Shown here in pieces: positions 32,985 to 44,872 of a stretch of DNA of 64,000 bases; the first letter of the stretch is position 1, and each line of letters opens with the position of its first letter. This DNA comes from Tethya wilhelma (Eukaryota > Porifera > Demospongiae > Tethyida > Tethyidae), in NCBI GenBank assembly GCA_964030475.1, contig CAXIPT010000016.1, positions 1 through 64,000 of the forward strand, written 5' to 3'. The translations under genes and the position numbers were made by a program. A model generated the notes under the pieces. That model saw only the letters and a program-made list of their open reading frames with translations, was not told where the DNA came from and ran no database searches.

Positions 32985-34560
32985 TTCTGACATGGTTCAA
33001 CTGTCAACTTAAGAGCACGAAGCTCNTTGCATGTGTACATGGTTGTGAGTTTAAGGTATTGCCTGCGGTCGGAGAGAGAAGGAATGTTGAGAAGTCTAAG
33101 CATGTCCACATAACTGATATCCCATTGTTTTAGACAGACTTTGCATGCAAACTTTTGTACTGGTTCAATCTTGTGTATAAAGTTGTTGGTATGTGGATCC
33201 CAAAGTTGACATGCATACTCGAGGTGAGGTCGGATACAGGTAAGATATATATACATCGTAAAGTGTTAGTGTCTGCCCAAGAGGAAAAGCGTCTGTACAT
33301 GCAGCAAACCAACCAATTTCCTAGTTTTATTACAGATGCATTCAATATGTGACCTGTCAAGCGAAAACCTGACGTTTGGGAATTTCCGCGAATTTTGAGT
33401 TAGCTATTCCACGTATATCTAGGCCTTCTCAGGAAGCGCATATCAAAATTTGATGCGCATAGCTATAGTAGTTTTCCAGATATAGCTGTTGCAAGCAGCC
33501 CTGCCTCCACTCGTGGCTTCCTAGAAAAACGGTTGTAAAGTTGTTGCTAGGTAAACTATGGGCGGTCCGTATACTCTCCGTATCATAATTAGATCGTGTA
33601 CAGTACATGCTGAATATTACCACAAACAGCCACGTGGCCAGTTTAATTATTTAGTGAGAAGCGAGTAGCTAGGAAAGAAGACCCAGGAGAAGGCTACTGG
33701 ACTCGTGGAGGTAAGCGCTTGCTAGTAAAGTGGTAGATTCTATGTAGAGTAAGTTCTAGGAACTAAGATAAGCCTCAGAATAACCTGTATGCGATCGCGT
33801 ACAGGGTGAGGCAACACCCACGAGCAGAAAGCTGCTCTATGTGGGCGCTTGAATTAGGCAAGCATATCAGAAGCTTTAGCTGATCTCTCTGTGCATGTGC
33901 TGTACCAAAATTCTGTGAACAAAAGCCTATAAAGCAGAAACTACACTGAACAATAATTCATTTTTAACAGCAGCTGCCTATCTCATTAATATTCGCTACG
34001 GTCTGTTGCACAGCATAGCAACTGTTCTCCGTGTTAGCAACTAAATAGAAAAGAACTAGGCTGGTATTACTGTCTATATCTCTGCAACTGAAGCAGCTCC
34101 ACCCCTCAAATTTTGCGTGGAGCATGCTGAAATGTAGCGCAACCCATCCGTGCACTAAAAAAAAAATTCGCGCAAAAACGCGAATTAAACTAAAACCGCA
34201 TTTTACTCGAAAAACAATAATTTCCCAAACGTCAGGTTTTCGCTTGACACGTCACATATAAGCACACCAGGAAATATTAGATGAGATGTTTATACCAAGA
34301 TATTTGTAACTGTCAAACTGTTGGAGTTTTTCCATATTAACAAAGAGACCAAAAGGAGGTTTACATGGCTGTCGTTTTTGTGATGCGATAACGTATTTAC
34401 ATTTTGCGGAGTTCAGATTTATAGGTAACATGCGAAAATGGCTTGGTGTATTTCATTGATATCATCTTGCAGTTCAAAGTAATGTTCTGATTTCTCTACT
34501 ATCTTGTACAGCAATATGTCGTCTGCATACATTAATTGTTAGTTTGCAACCACTTGATAG
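32985..34560 (-). pseudogene. LINE-type reverse transcriptase fragment, split by a TIR element
   Basis: On the minus strand the catalytic motif MYADDILLYK is encoded at about 34500-34532, followed by DDINEIHQAIF and further RT thumb-region sequence to 34257. After the inserted element (33348-34256) the frame resumes toward the C-terminal RT/connection segment: YLTCIRPHLEYACQLWD, FACKVCLKQWD and LSDRRQYLKLTTMY. Frameshifts and an ambiguous base at 33026 are present. The 5' RT motifs, endonuclease and 3' tail are missing. The clade cannot be decided by eye. Confidence 0.8.
33348..34256 (+). mobile_element. Family D TIR element, complete copy (909 bp), TA target
   Basis: The TIRs are TGTGACCTGTCAAGCGAAAA at 33348 and its reverse complement (one difference, extended by ACGTTTGGGAA) ending at 34256. 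TA flanks both sides (33346-33347 and 34257-34258). It splits a reverse transcriptase fragment, which confirms the borders. No transposase frame; non-autonomous. Confidence 0.85.
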
Positions 34561-34576
34561 AGGCAGAGCAGATATA

Positions 34577-35233
34577 TGATTAAGGTTCACTTTTTTCAAC
34601 ACTACAGTGTGGAAACTACAATAAGGTTCACTTTTTCAACGCTACAGTGTGGAAACTATCAGAGACTGGTTAGTCTGTACAAAAAGGTTGAGTAATGGCT
34701 ACATGCGCTGCTGGAGGCTAGTGCGCATGCGCATAAAAACCACGTGGATAGAGAATGACCTTTGAACTCTATCTGCAAAGATGGCTGCATTGTAGTACAT
34801 GAATTTATACGCTAGGTTTTAAAGCTTTCTATAGTTTTTGTTTAGGCCTATTTATGATGAAAACGAGTATCAAGAATGTAGTACCCATGAAAAGAACTTA
34901 TACTTTGTGCCGTCAAAGTTGGCTCAACACACTCTGATTTACTGGAAATCCTTTTCAAGTAAGTCAGTAAGGAAATAAGTAAGTAAGTACATAAGTTAGA
35001 TGAACAATAATGGCACTATGGTGGCTTCCCACTAGCGCTCTCTACGAGTGCTGCGGAAAGTTTTTGTGAGTTCTAGGCCTTGCATGCAGTTGGTAATCTG
35101 TCATTGAAAGCTTCTGAGCAACTTTGAAGGTTTAATTTTGTTTGACTAGATTTTTATGGTGGCCAACATTTTGTATTGTGTCTATGGGACAGTCGGCCCA
35201 TTCCTACTATATACGTACTACCGTATACGTATG
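34577..35233 (+). mobile_element. Family II element copy II-1, foldback lost
   Basis: It begins with a short tandem duplication (GGTTCACTTTTTCAAC twice) and contains the family II core (GTGCGCATGCGCATAA, CCACGTGG, AAAGTTGGCTCAACACA, CCACTAGCGCTCTCTACGAG). It ends GGCCCATTCCTACTATA plus an imperfect terminal hairpin around ACGTACTACCGTATACG. The foldback end is absent. Confidence 0.75.
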
Positions 35234-35756
35234 ATAAGATACACACGAGTTTTTGAGAGGTTTCTAAAATCCTCAATATTATCATTGTCTAGATGTAGCT
35301 GCAACATAGTAACAATTTCTCCCTGGAAATCAGGGTCAATTGGTGGATTTTTACTTTTAAGGGAACCAAAAGTAAACATATATTTAATAGTTCTCGCTCC
35401 ACATTAGACTGTTCAGCTTCACTCAAATGTTTAATGTCCAAGTATGGAAACAATTCATTAACACTACTGGAGCTATAAAGTTTTAAAAGATACTGAATTC
35501 TAGCTACGTACATTAAAATAGACTGAAAATGATACCTTGAGTGCATGGAGTTCTAACTTAAAAATGGCTAAATATTTTCTTAACAAATTCCCGAGCGATC
35601 TAAAAAACGACTGAATTGTGGAGGTTTTGAGATCACTGTCTTAAAAACTACTAATTNCGGAGTAGTATGCAAACGTTCCCGGACGTGGTACCCGCGTATC
35701 AACAAAAAACGTCACAAAACGTCATTATTTTTATTTTTAGCAACAAAACACCGCTT

Positions 35757-36471
35757 ATATAGTGACACAGTTCCTTTAACATCATGATCATTAACAGCAC
35801 TATTTCTCTCAAACAAACATTCATTAACATTAATATCACTACTAAAGGCAACAATAGCTCCTCCTGATAGTACAACTTCTTGTCTCAATGGATATCTAGG
35901 CTTTCTGAATGCAGTGAGGTGGATGAAAGAGCTCCTCTCAAAAGTTGCACTACTGACATTCCTCAATTCCATTCCGTGTCCATCTTGAAATTTACAGTCC
36001 TCCACCCACAGTTGGTTTATTGATCTCACAGAGTTCTCCCGGCAGCCACTGAACTCTAGACCACTAACACTGACCTCAGATATGGTGGCAAAATCAAAGC
36101 CTGAGGAATTTGTACATGTAACCATGGCAACTGAACTAGGGGAGGAGTTTGTAGGTGCAACTCGTAAGACCAGATTGCTGACATTTTGTATTCGAATTAA
36201 GATGTGAATGAAGAGTGTGATGACCAGGCTCAAAGATCAGGCTAATGTTAGAGTTAATGGTAGTAGCTGGGAACTGGGCATATTGAGTTAGAGTCAAGCA
36301 GTCTTTATCCAAGGGGGGGTGGTCAGTGGGTGTGACAGGAAGTGATCCACTACCAGTAGGTGTGGTCTTAGTGTGACAGTGGGTGTGGTCTGGTAACATA
36401 TGGTATGTTTGACTCACAGCTGACACCAATGAAACGACTAAGGTGGCTAGTAAGAATTGCACTGCTGCCAT
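35757..36471 (-). pseudogene. Beta-helix/multi-TM gene, N-terminal fragment (paralog 1)
   Basis: Starting at 36471 it encodes a signal peptide (MAAVQFLLATLVVSLVSA) and the N-terminal domain of the family (CLTLTQYAQFPATTINSN, then SGFDFATISEVSVSGLEF, VEDCKFQDGHGMELRNV and LSGGAIVAFSSDINVNECLF). One frameshift lies near 36190. Similarity to paralogs 2 and 3 stops after ERNSAVND at about 35790, so the repeat domain and the membrane part are gone. An N lies at 35657. The flank above 37450 resembles that of paralog 2, so both came from one duplication. Confidence 0.85.
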
Positions 36472-36509
36472 TTTCAGTTTGGTGGTTTACTACTTTGATG
36501 TCTTGTTAT

Positions 36510-37443
36510 ACAAGTATAATAAAAATTTTATAAAAATGAGAAGTGTAGGAATGGGCAGTGCGGTAAAAAGCAATGAAACAAGGCAAGTCTCTGAATTTCG
36601 GCACATGACTACTTCATTTTCATGAGTCAATTACAAGTTTGAATTCCATCATTCAATGATAATTGTCAGCCATTTGGCTCATGATTCAATGCAAGCAATC
36701 ACTTGATTAATTTAGATAAAGTAACAAGCATGTAGAGTGTAGGTACACAGTAGCGTATGAGAGTTGAGTACAAAAAATGAAGTAGTCATGTGCCGAAATT
36801 CAGAGACTTGACTTGTTTCATTGCTTTTTACAGCACTGCCCATTCCTACACTTCTCATTTTTATAAAATTTTTATTATACTTGTTCATTCACTTTTTTAA
36901 ACACTAAGGTGCTCAATTGCATGGAAAGAATCTCATACAGCAGAGACTGGTCAGTCTCTACAACACGAAATGTGTATTTGATGCGCATGCGCATTATATA
37001 CCACGTGGTATATTGACGACCTTTACCTATGTCAATAGGCTAAATAAAAAGTACAGTATTTTATATCGAGAGTTTCAAAGCTCCCTAGATTTTGTTTGCT
37101 GCCTTTTTGCCAGCAAACGAGTCGAAAAGGACGTACATATGGTCAAAGTTGGCTCAATGCCTTTTGTTTGTCTGGAAATCGCGTTCAAGTAAGTCAGTTA
37201 GGAAGGAAGGAAGGAGAACAAAATTGCACTGTTGTGGCTTCTCGCCAGCGCTCTCTCCAGAGTGCTCCAGAAACTTTCTGCCTGTTTTCTTGGTTAATAC
37301 AGTAAGCAAACTGTCTGGGGGAGGCTATTAAATGCATTTGAAGGCTTAGCTTTCTTTCCCTGAAAGTTTACAAGCATGAACATTTTGTATTGTGTCAATG
37401 GGACAGTCGGCCCATTCCTACTATACGTACTACCGTACGTATG
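36510..37443 (+). mobile_element. Family II foldback/hairpin element, complete copy II-2, 38 bp upstream of paralog 1
   Basis: It begins ACAAGTATAATAAAAATT with a foldback up to about 36895 (arms GGAATGGGCAGTGC and CACTGCCCATTCC, with CCGAAATTCAGAGAC inside). It continues through the family II core and ends at hairpin ATACGTAC-TACC-GTACGTAT at 37443. The related flank of paralog 2 (around 51430-51460) has CTTGTTGCAAGTGTCAC where this copy has CTTGTTAT, the element, then ATACAATGTGTCAC. This gives a related empty site. It sits in what would be the promoter or 5' UTR of paralog 1. Confidence 0.8.
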
Positions 37444-38330
37444 ATACAATGTGTCACTGTACGTGTTGTGGCATAGCTATGTGTGTATAAATGTTATGGT
37501 GCAGTAGTGGGTTAACTTTTGTAAATGTAATACTTAATGTAGTATGTGATACTGAATCTCAATAAGTCAACTTGATTAAACCTTAAATTACCCTAATTTG
37601 TTATTTAATAAATTATTATAACTTAATTTATGTGAATGATCACAAAGTTTGTTTATTAATTTTTAGCTCTGAATGAATTTTCTCGTACTGTAGTAATTTG
37701 TTAATTACCATTATTGTAATACATGAAGAATAAATAATTACTTATACTTATACCAAATCTAACTTAATGGCTTACACTTAATTGAGACTCTCTGTATTCT
37801 GTAACCAGGCTATAGAGGCAGATCGAGTACGTGTGCTGCTATGGTAGCTTGTTTTTGTTGAAGTTATCCTTATTATCTTTGTTTTGTTATATCAGTTGAC
37901 ATGAGCTTCTTTCAAATGGTTTGCTCTCTCTCTTCTGTGATAACTCCCAAAGCTGCCCCTAGCAATTGATCTGTCTGAGAGAAAAGATAGATAATGGTTT
38001 TAATGATTGCCAACATACCATGGAATAGTAATGTATCACTGCATGCACTGAGTTATATGCACAATTCAATCAAGATAATAAAGTTATAACTTTTACTTTA
38101 AACTTTTTCTGCAGCTGGTGTCAGTATGCTGCATGGCTGCTACAAAAGTCAACCATTCACTGAAGTACTCTTATTTTATTTTATGTCTCAGAATATTATT
38201 TTTACATACATGGTAGTCACAAATTCCATAGCAAATCCGATTGGTCAACTATATCTGTCTATTTATACATACACTGATATAAAGACGTCATACACTAATA
38301 TAAAGACGTCATTTTGAAAAATTCCTTATT
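37444..38330. repeat. Duplicated 5' flank, related to 51.4-53.4 kb
   Basis: Stretches such as GTGTTGTGGCATA, GTAATACTTAATGTAGT, CTTAATGGCTTACACTT, GAGACTCTCTG, CCTAGCAATTGATCTGTCTG and GCAAATCCGATTGGTCAACT have counterparts in the same order upstream of paralog 2. No coding frame. Its importance is as the upstream part of a segmental duplication. Confidence 0.6.
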
Positions 38331-38712
38331 TATTGGGAAATTTAATGCTACACAGTTCTCCCCCAATAGTACAAGGAAGTCATTTGTATGACATTATGAT
38401 GGTATGGTAAACTTTACCTTGAATTAAGGCCCTGAACAATTAGACTATGGTCAATATAGGGTACAGAGTCCAGTACTGACATACCCTGAAAGTCAGTCTA
38501 TGTACTGCATTGTATGAGTAGAGATACCATAGTAATTTTACCTATAGTACTACCAGTAGTAGTACCACCATGTCATTTGCCGCAAAGTTTACAGTTGAAT
38601 GCAGTCCCCTAAATACCTCTATAATTTTGAGAACGTTATGATCAGTATACATCAAAAGATCTTTACATGTCGAAGTCACAATTTAAACTACTAGTGGCAT
38701 GCAAGCATGGAG

Positions 38713-39720
38713 TGGGGCGAGCACGAGCAAGCCCATGCGCATAGAGTTTTGCATGTGGGAATAGACTCGTTGCAGGCTCTCCCCTATATAATACTCACTG
38801 TGAAAGGGGAGCCTATAGTAGGTTATGTGGGAATGAGGCTAGTGCATATTGTTTGTTATAGCACTGGTGAAAGAGTATATGGCATAATTATACAAGAGAC
38901 ACTTGACTTGGCTGAATTCAAGTGGTTGTTGACAGAATTAATACTTGTTGATTTCTTTGATCATGAGTCTGCAGTTATTCTCATTACTTCTCAGGCAGGA
39001 CTCCATTGATTCTCTCTTGCCAGTTAACAGTTACTCTCCAGGCCACCTAGTACGCCCGGGGTTTCAGCATCATGCATGCCTTGAATCTTAGCAGCTAGCT
39101 GTTGTATCAGTTCTGAGTTATCAGTCGGCAGTTCGATAGCTTCTCGGACTCTGAGCTCAGGGTTTTGCAGTTTAGAGCCTCTCACTGATGGCTGCTCTAG
39201 CTTCTGCTCTTGTTATCCAGTAGTAATATTGACATCCATCCATACACCCAAGGCAACATTACTGCAGTAGTTTCAAGCTGTGAAACTATTCAGTTTGCTT
39301 GCTGGTTTTATACATGGCCACTGCGTATAAATAATGTGTGCTATGATTTTAGCTGACAAAACATAGTGATACAGTAAGCTTACCTTCGTGTAGGTTGTTG
39401 CCACCTGTAGTAAAATGTGCTTTAGCTTTTCGCCGTGCTTATCTTACATAGACACTTCCAGTCCAGTCCAGTTCAGTTCTCAGTCCTTCAGTGGCTTTCT
39501 GTTCGGTGTGCGCGCGCGCGAGGCCAGTGTTGACAATTTTCAGGGCTTTGCAATTTTTCATAGACACGTGGCATGGCATGCGGTTAATTTGAAACAATTA
39601 GAATATAGTTCGTATTTACGGAAAGCGGTCGGTCGGACGATTACATCACTATATATATATACAGACATACAAATCCCTCGTTCGACACGCTTATGTGGGG
39701 CTCGCTCATGCTCGCCCCAA
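38713..39720. mobile_element. TIR element, about 1.0 kb, non-autonomous
   Basis: TGGGGCGAGCACGAGCAAGC at 38713 pairs with the reverse complement of the right end (TTGGGGCGAGCATGAGCGAG, ending at 39720). Inside is a 100-codon frame without recognised motifs, probably fortuitous or a relic. No clear target duplication. Confidence 0.6.
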
Positions 39721-41429
39721 TTAAATCATTTTAAAGATTACTTCACACTGATCTCGATGGTACCTCAATATACAACATACCTAGACTGAGATCATGACAG
39801 CCTGAAATGTAATTTTAAAATTTAGTATGAAATTTCTGTCAAAGAAGACATAATTAATCTATCTATGTTCATTCTTCCATCAATTTGTGTGTTGTACTGC
39901 AAGCTTAATTCCAGATCTATTGCAGTCCTAGTATGGCCTATATGGTCCTGACTCCACCAAGACCTTCGGGGGCTGCTACCATCTTGGAAGGGTCTTCTGA
40001 GCCGAAAATAAACCAGACATTGCCATCTCACTGCATTACCAGGTGGGTGTGGTCACTGTTTACTTATTGTGTCCTTCTAAGAAGCTAATACCTTGTAAAG
40101 TATCCTAGCTCCATTTCATTGTAAAAGATGTATCCTACATCAGTAAATCACTAACAGCCTATTTACGTCAGTAATATAACAGTTCTTTATGGGCTGGTCA
40201 CATGAAGTGAAAGTTTTATGAGAAAAAAATTGATGTTTTGGTCTATGGACCTTCATCAGTTTTGATGAGAGGACACAAATAAATATTGTCAAGTTTATCT
40301 CCTCCACATGTTATGTTTGAATGGAAGTAAGATATCACTCTCTGACAACCAGCTGCATAATTTAAGTGATTTGTATACATACCGTACATACATGTATACA
40401 TTAGGTGATCTCCATTTGAAGTGACCACCTATCTGTGCTGGTGTCTCAGTTGGAGCAGTCCCTCAGCTCTTCTCACTCCAGCACTGTGTGAGCCGCCTTG
40501 ACACCACCACTGGACTAGGAGAAGGGGGGAGCCAGCTAGACTAAAAACTCAACACCCTCTCTCTACCTACAACTAAGTAACTACTAAACTCCCATACAAT
40601 AAAATACACTATAAATGTGTAGTCTCGTCTCTTCTCAGATAATAAGGAGGTAGGGACCATTTAGTCCATGTTACTAGGTCAAAGATCAGGGCCTTGGTAC
40701 ATGGCTACACTAAATATACATGCCAATTGTTTTTCATGTATTACCTATCTCTAGGTTAATACTCATATCTCAGTAGACCTGCTCAGTCTATGCGTGTGTG
40801 TGATTAGCTAAAATTAATGTTAAGTTAATTATTGACATTGCTTCTCTTCAGGATTATCAATAGTTGCTGCTTGGGTATCGTAAGAATCTTTAGGTTGGTA
40901 TAACCAAGAGTGTATTAAAATTAATGATATTCACATTTGATACCCACTTAACTTACATGGATTGTCATGTCATTCAGTTGAAATGTGTGTGCAGTACTTC
41001 ATGTATGTTGTTGTGTACTCTCCTTAATATACACTCTTGTGGTAACTTATACATTTTTAAATCAACCCATGCATGTCCATCTAGTTTGAGATTATGTATA
41101 CCGGTAGAAAAAATCGAACAACTTTCTAATTATCCAACTGATTTCCAAATTTCAAGGACCATTGATAATTAAAGTACTTCCTCTCCCTATTCTTTGATTG
41201 CTTTTTCCAGCTTCCTACACCTTACCAGTCACTATTAGCTATTTTGTCCCTTAAGAAAAGTAGTAATCTTGTTATTTTACATCCAGTGGCATTCTCAGAC
41301 TAGATGGACTTTAAAACTAGACACATTGAATATTTCATGGTGGTNTTTCTTTCTGTATGTTTAAATGAGGAGCTGTGGAATCAAATTGTGTTTGGTATAG
41401 TATGATTGTGTGTGTGTGTGTGTGTGTTA

Positions 41430-41481
<52 letters not shown>

Positions 41482-41540
41482 TCTCTCTCTCTCCTAATGC
41501 ATGTCAGCATCAATTGTCTGATGCTGACCATGCAGTATCT
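39721..41540. other. No gene recognised
   Basis: AT-rich sequence with scattered short frames that lack recognisable motifs. The tract at 41407-41494 is a microsatellite. Confidence 0.45.
41407..41494. repeat. Compound (GT)n(CT)n microsatellite
   Basis: About 20 bp of GT followed, after a short spacer, by about 60 bp of CT. Directly upstream of an exon-like segment. Confidence 0.95.
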
Positions 41541-41548
41541 CTCTCAGG

Positions 41549-41671
41549 CCCAGTGGTCAGTGTTAAAGACTCCAAACTGTGAGGTCTGGTTAAACGGTCT
41601 TCAAAGAAACCTTGGCCAACTAGCAGCCACTAAGATCAGATTCTCTGAAACAAGGAAACACTTTCTGAAGA
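41549..41671 (+). CDS. Possible isolated exon of an unknown gene
   Basis: An acceptor-like CTCTCTCAG ends at 41548 and a strong donor GTGAGT begins about 41672. In between is an open frame of about 41 codons with ordinary protein composition (AQWSVLKTPNCEVWLNGLQR, then LAATKIRFSETRKHFLK). The compound microsatellite just before could supply the pyrimidine tract. I find no neighbouring exons on this strand, so this may be a relic or chance. Confidence 0.25.
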
Positions 41672-41679
41672 TGTGAGTT

Positions 41680-42766
41680 TCTGTTTGATTATTTTAGTTA
41701 TCCATTCTTATAATTGGAGAGTGAAATGCAAAGATACCTATAACGGTACCCTAAAGCCTTGGTTCTAAGAGTCCAAAACATTGTCTAGCTGCTCTAAAAC
41801 GGCAACAGTTGGCCATTAGAATGATCAGATTAAAGAGATTTTTTATTTAGTATGAAAATTGAAAAAAACTGACCATTTGTTGTCAAAATTGCACTAGATC
41901 GGTTATCCATGATTTCGGTACAAATATAAATTCAGTAATAAACTACCCTTTACGATCTCTTCACACTGATAATGGTACAAATCCCAGCTCGATACGATGT
42001 ACGTTTCTATAGCAGCAGCAGCTAGTGAAATTGTGCAGGTTAGCCCATGGGCGTCAAACTAGTGTAATGGCCCTTTATGATTATCCTTGCCGTACATATG
42101 ACTGTATTTTTCATGTGAAATACTGAGATTATTGTTTCAGAGGAAAACTTTTTTTGGAATAAGGCAGCAAAAGATTATGGTACAAACTAAAGCTGTCTAC
42201 TTGCAAACTAGCATAATTTTTTTGTGTTCAATAATTGGGGATTTTAAACAAGCACAAACACTATAAAGTATAAATAAGTACTAGCAACACTACAAGAGTG
42301 TTTCCTTATTTGTACCTGTATAGCTGACTAATGAGCATTTTTAAAGTAGCACAAAAGATAAAAGTAAGTGGTTGCTTGTGAAGACCCACTTGGTACAGAG
42401 CTTTGAACAATTAATAACAATGTCATAAACTAACAAATGAGCATAAAAGCAACTATGTAGCTAGTATTACATTTTTGCATTTATAGTAATGTAGTTAAGT
42501 TGTTGTTATAGAAGTGATTATTGATAATACTTAAGAGCTTGGTATGATTTAACTTTAAATTGATCAATGACATCAGAAAATAGTCATAATTATCATGGTG
42601 ATCCTCTAGTGCCTGGAGACAAATGTAGAAAAGTAGAACAAATCATTTCAATGATACATGAAAGTTTGTTACAATTTAAGTTCTGTGAGACTGATGTTGA
42701 TAGTGGAAACTGGTGTTAGTGTTCCAATGTTCCCTTTCAGTTTCAAATTTCTCATGTCATGACCTG
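41680..42766. other. No gene recognised
   Basis: AT-rich, no long frame and no palindrome or TIR that I can see. Confidence 0.45.
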
Positions 42767-42770
42767 TTAA

Positions 42771-43155
42771 AGGCGCAGTCGCACGGAAGTAAACTTACGT
42801 GACGTAATGAAGCCGTATTGTGCACTTAATTCCTGCGCGCAGAATATAGACCAGCGCTAATAAGAGTCTCCAGGCTCTTCAAATACAGCCAATGCTCATG
42901 AAAAGCTCTAGTTTTACTCTTCGCTAGTTTGCTAGCTTACCCAGCTACTTTTTTTCCTAACTGCACCGGTTTTCAACGCTAAATCTACGCGTTCTCGATC
43001 GCAAACACGTGGACAAATAATATGCGATTCTCCCTAACTATGCGAAACAATTACATTCCAATGACATATTTCAACCAATCAGATTGAGTTTTTGATTTTT
43101 GGGCCCGGAATTCAAAAAAAAATGGCGCCGTAATTACTTCCGTGCGACTGCGCCT
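42771..43155. mobile_element. TTAA MITE (385 bp) with long TIR
   Basis: AGGCGCAGTCGCACGGAAGT at 42771 and its reverse complement ending at 43155 are essentially perfect TIRs. TTAA flanks both ends (42767-42770 and 43156-43159). It is GC-richer than the surroundings. TTAA targets are used by piggyBac and Kolobok elements. The TIR differs from the 604-bp TTAA MITE at 5280. Confidence 0.85.
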
Positions 43156-43159
43156 TTAA

Positions 43160-44872
43160 GGCCAATAATTTATTTCCTTAATAATTATTGATCAATCACA
43201 CAGCTGAAAAAAACATGAATTAGATGGCTGATATACAACAAATACTTTACTTAGAGCTAATACCAATGGTACTTTAGAACTCTATGATCAATGTACTTTA
43301 TAAGGATTCACAACTAGTTGCCATAGTTACCTTCATAAATAACATTATCATTGATATTCATAGACGCAAAACAACGAATCCGTTACAGAAGGAACTTGGC
43401 GTAGTGCAGAGTTTGGCATAGTGCATGTTAGTTAGCTCATAGTCTGTACTAAACATTCTTATCTGGCTTTTCTTGCAATTCAATAGTATATAGCGCTAGA
43501 GTACAGTGTGAATTTTAGTGGAAACTAGCCGTACTTACCAAAATATTACCTTATGCCATCACGCTTTGGTCAGGAATTTTCGGAAAAACCAGATGGATTC
43601 TTTTAGTATAGTCTTCTAGCATCACTTTAATCTTTGTTTCAAATTGACTCTCTGCGCTAGTATCTTTTGTACTGGAATAACCATTATTACTAAGAGGTCT
43701 CTTTCTCAACTCTCCATGAGACTAAGCTCAAGCACCATGCATGCCCACACAATATTGCGTTTAGTACTGACGATCTTTATCTACTAATTATTAATTTTAT
43801 GATATTCATTGTAGTTTTCATGACATTGTAGGTTGGTTAGCATAAAGCTGCCACTACCTGGCAGCTCTATATAGTGTGCGGCGCCTGCTGCATGTATTTT
43901 GCTTGTAATACTAAATTTCTCTTTTCAATATCTTAATATACGACATGATGTTCTCTTCTTTGTATCATTATAGCTTCAATGGTTAAATTGCTAGTGAAGA
44001 GATGATTCTTTGACTCCCTGTCATTCTGTCTACTCACGGTGGTACTGTATATCCAGGACTATCGCAAATGTACTTTGAATCTTCTAACTATAATAGGCTT
44101 GTTTGAATGGTTGATAAGAGTTCCTCCAACGGTGATTAGCGATACAAAAATGATTAATATAAGTATTAAAATTTGTAAAAGAATAAAGCAAAGTGGACCA
44201 AACTGAAAAGGTACATGTGACAAACAGTATTGGGGGTGTGTGCATTAATTAATCAATAATAGTAAGAATTAAAACAAGGAGACAAAATAGAGCAACAGAA
44301 TGATAGTGTGTGTGTGTGTGTCTGTGTAGTGCGATAAGAAACTGATATGTACTAATAACATTGAAACTCAAATACAAACTATAAACATTAATTTTACACA
44401 AGATATAAAACTAAGTAAATAAGTGTATGTATTTTAAGTTAGCGGAACTTGATACAATTGCAGTAAAATAGGGAAAGGTATATATTATATGAATATAGCA
44501 TTTTTTCTTTTTTTCTTTTTTTTGAAGAAACAATACTTGGACATATAGCACAGCAAAAAAAGAGTATAGACTGTCTAAAAATAATGGCAGTGAGTTACTG
44601 AGAGAAAGAATAATAACAATAAACATTTATACTTACAGTTAATTATCATGAACAAGTCACAGACAAAATTTAGGCTCATACATACGGACAGACAGACAAA
44701 CAGGTTGGAATAATTACAACAATAGCAAAACTTAACCATAAAACGTCAGGAAACAAAATTGTGGAGACAATGCTAAACAAATACAAATATTAAAACAGAA
44801 CAGTAATGACTACAACTATACATGAGAACATAAAGTAGTGTGTGTTAGTGTGTTTGTTGAAAGTGTCACTTA
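43160..44872. other. Intergenic, downstream of the beta-helix gene copy 2
   Basis: AT-rich DNA with no recognised gene; a short (GT)n tract lies near 44308. It would hold the 3' UTR of the gene ending at 44873. I could not choose a poly(A) signal with confidence. Confidence 0.4.

Noticed and set aside
34577..35233. Calling the foldback/hairpin elements Helitrons.
   Set aside because: The hairpin near one end and the lack of target duplication fit, but the required TC and CTRR ends and A/T insertion site are not seen, and one end is a long palindrome. Kept as an open hypothesis only.
44308..44330. Frames rich in Cys-Val or Thr-His through the GT/AC tracts (also at 8430, 32410, 41410, 63560) as genes.
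   Set aside because: They are translations of dinucleotide repeats.
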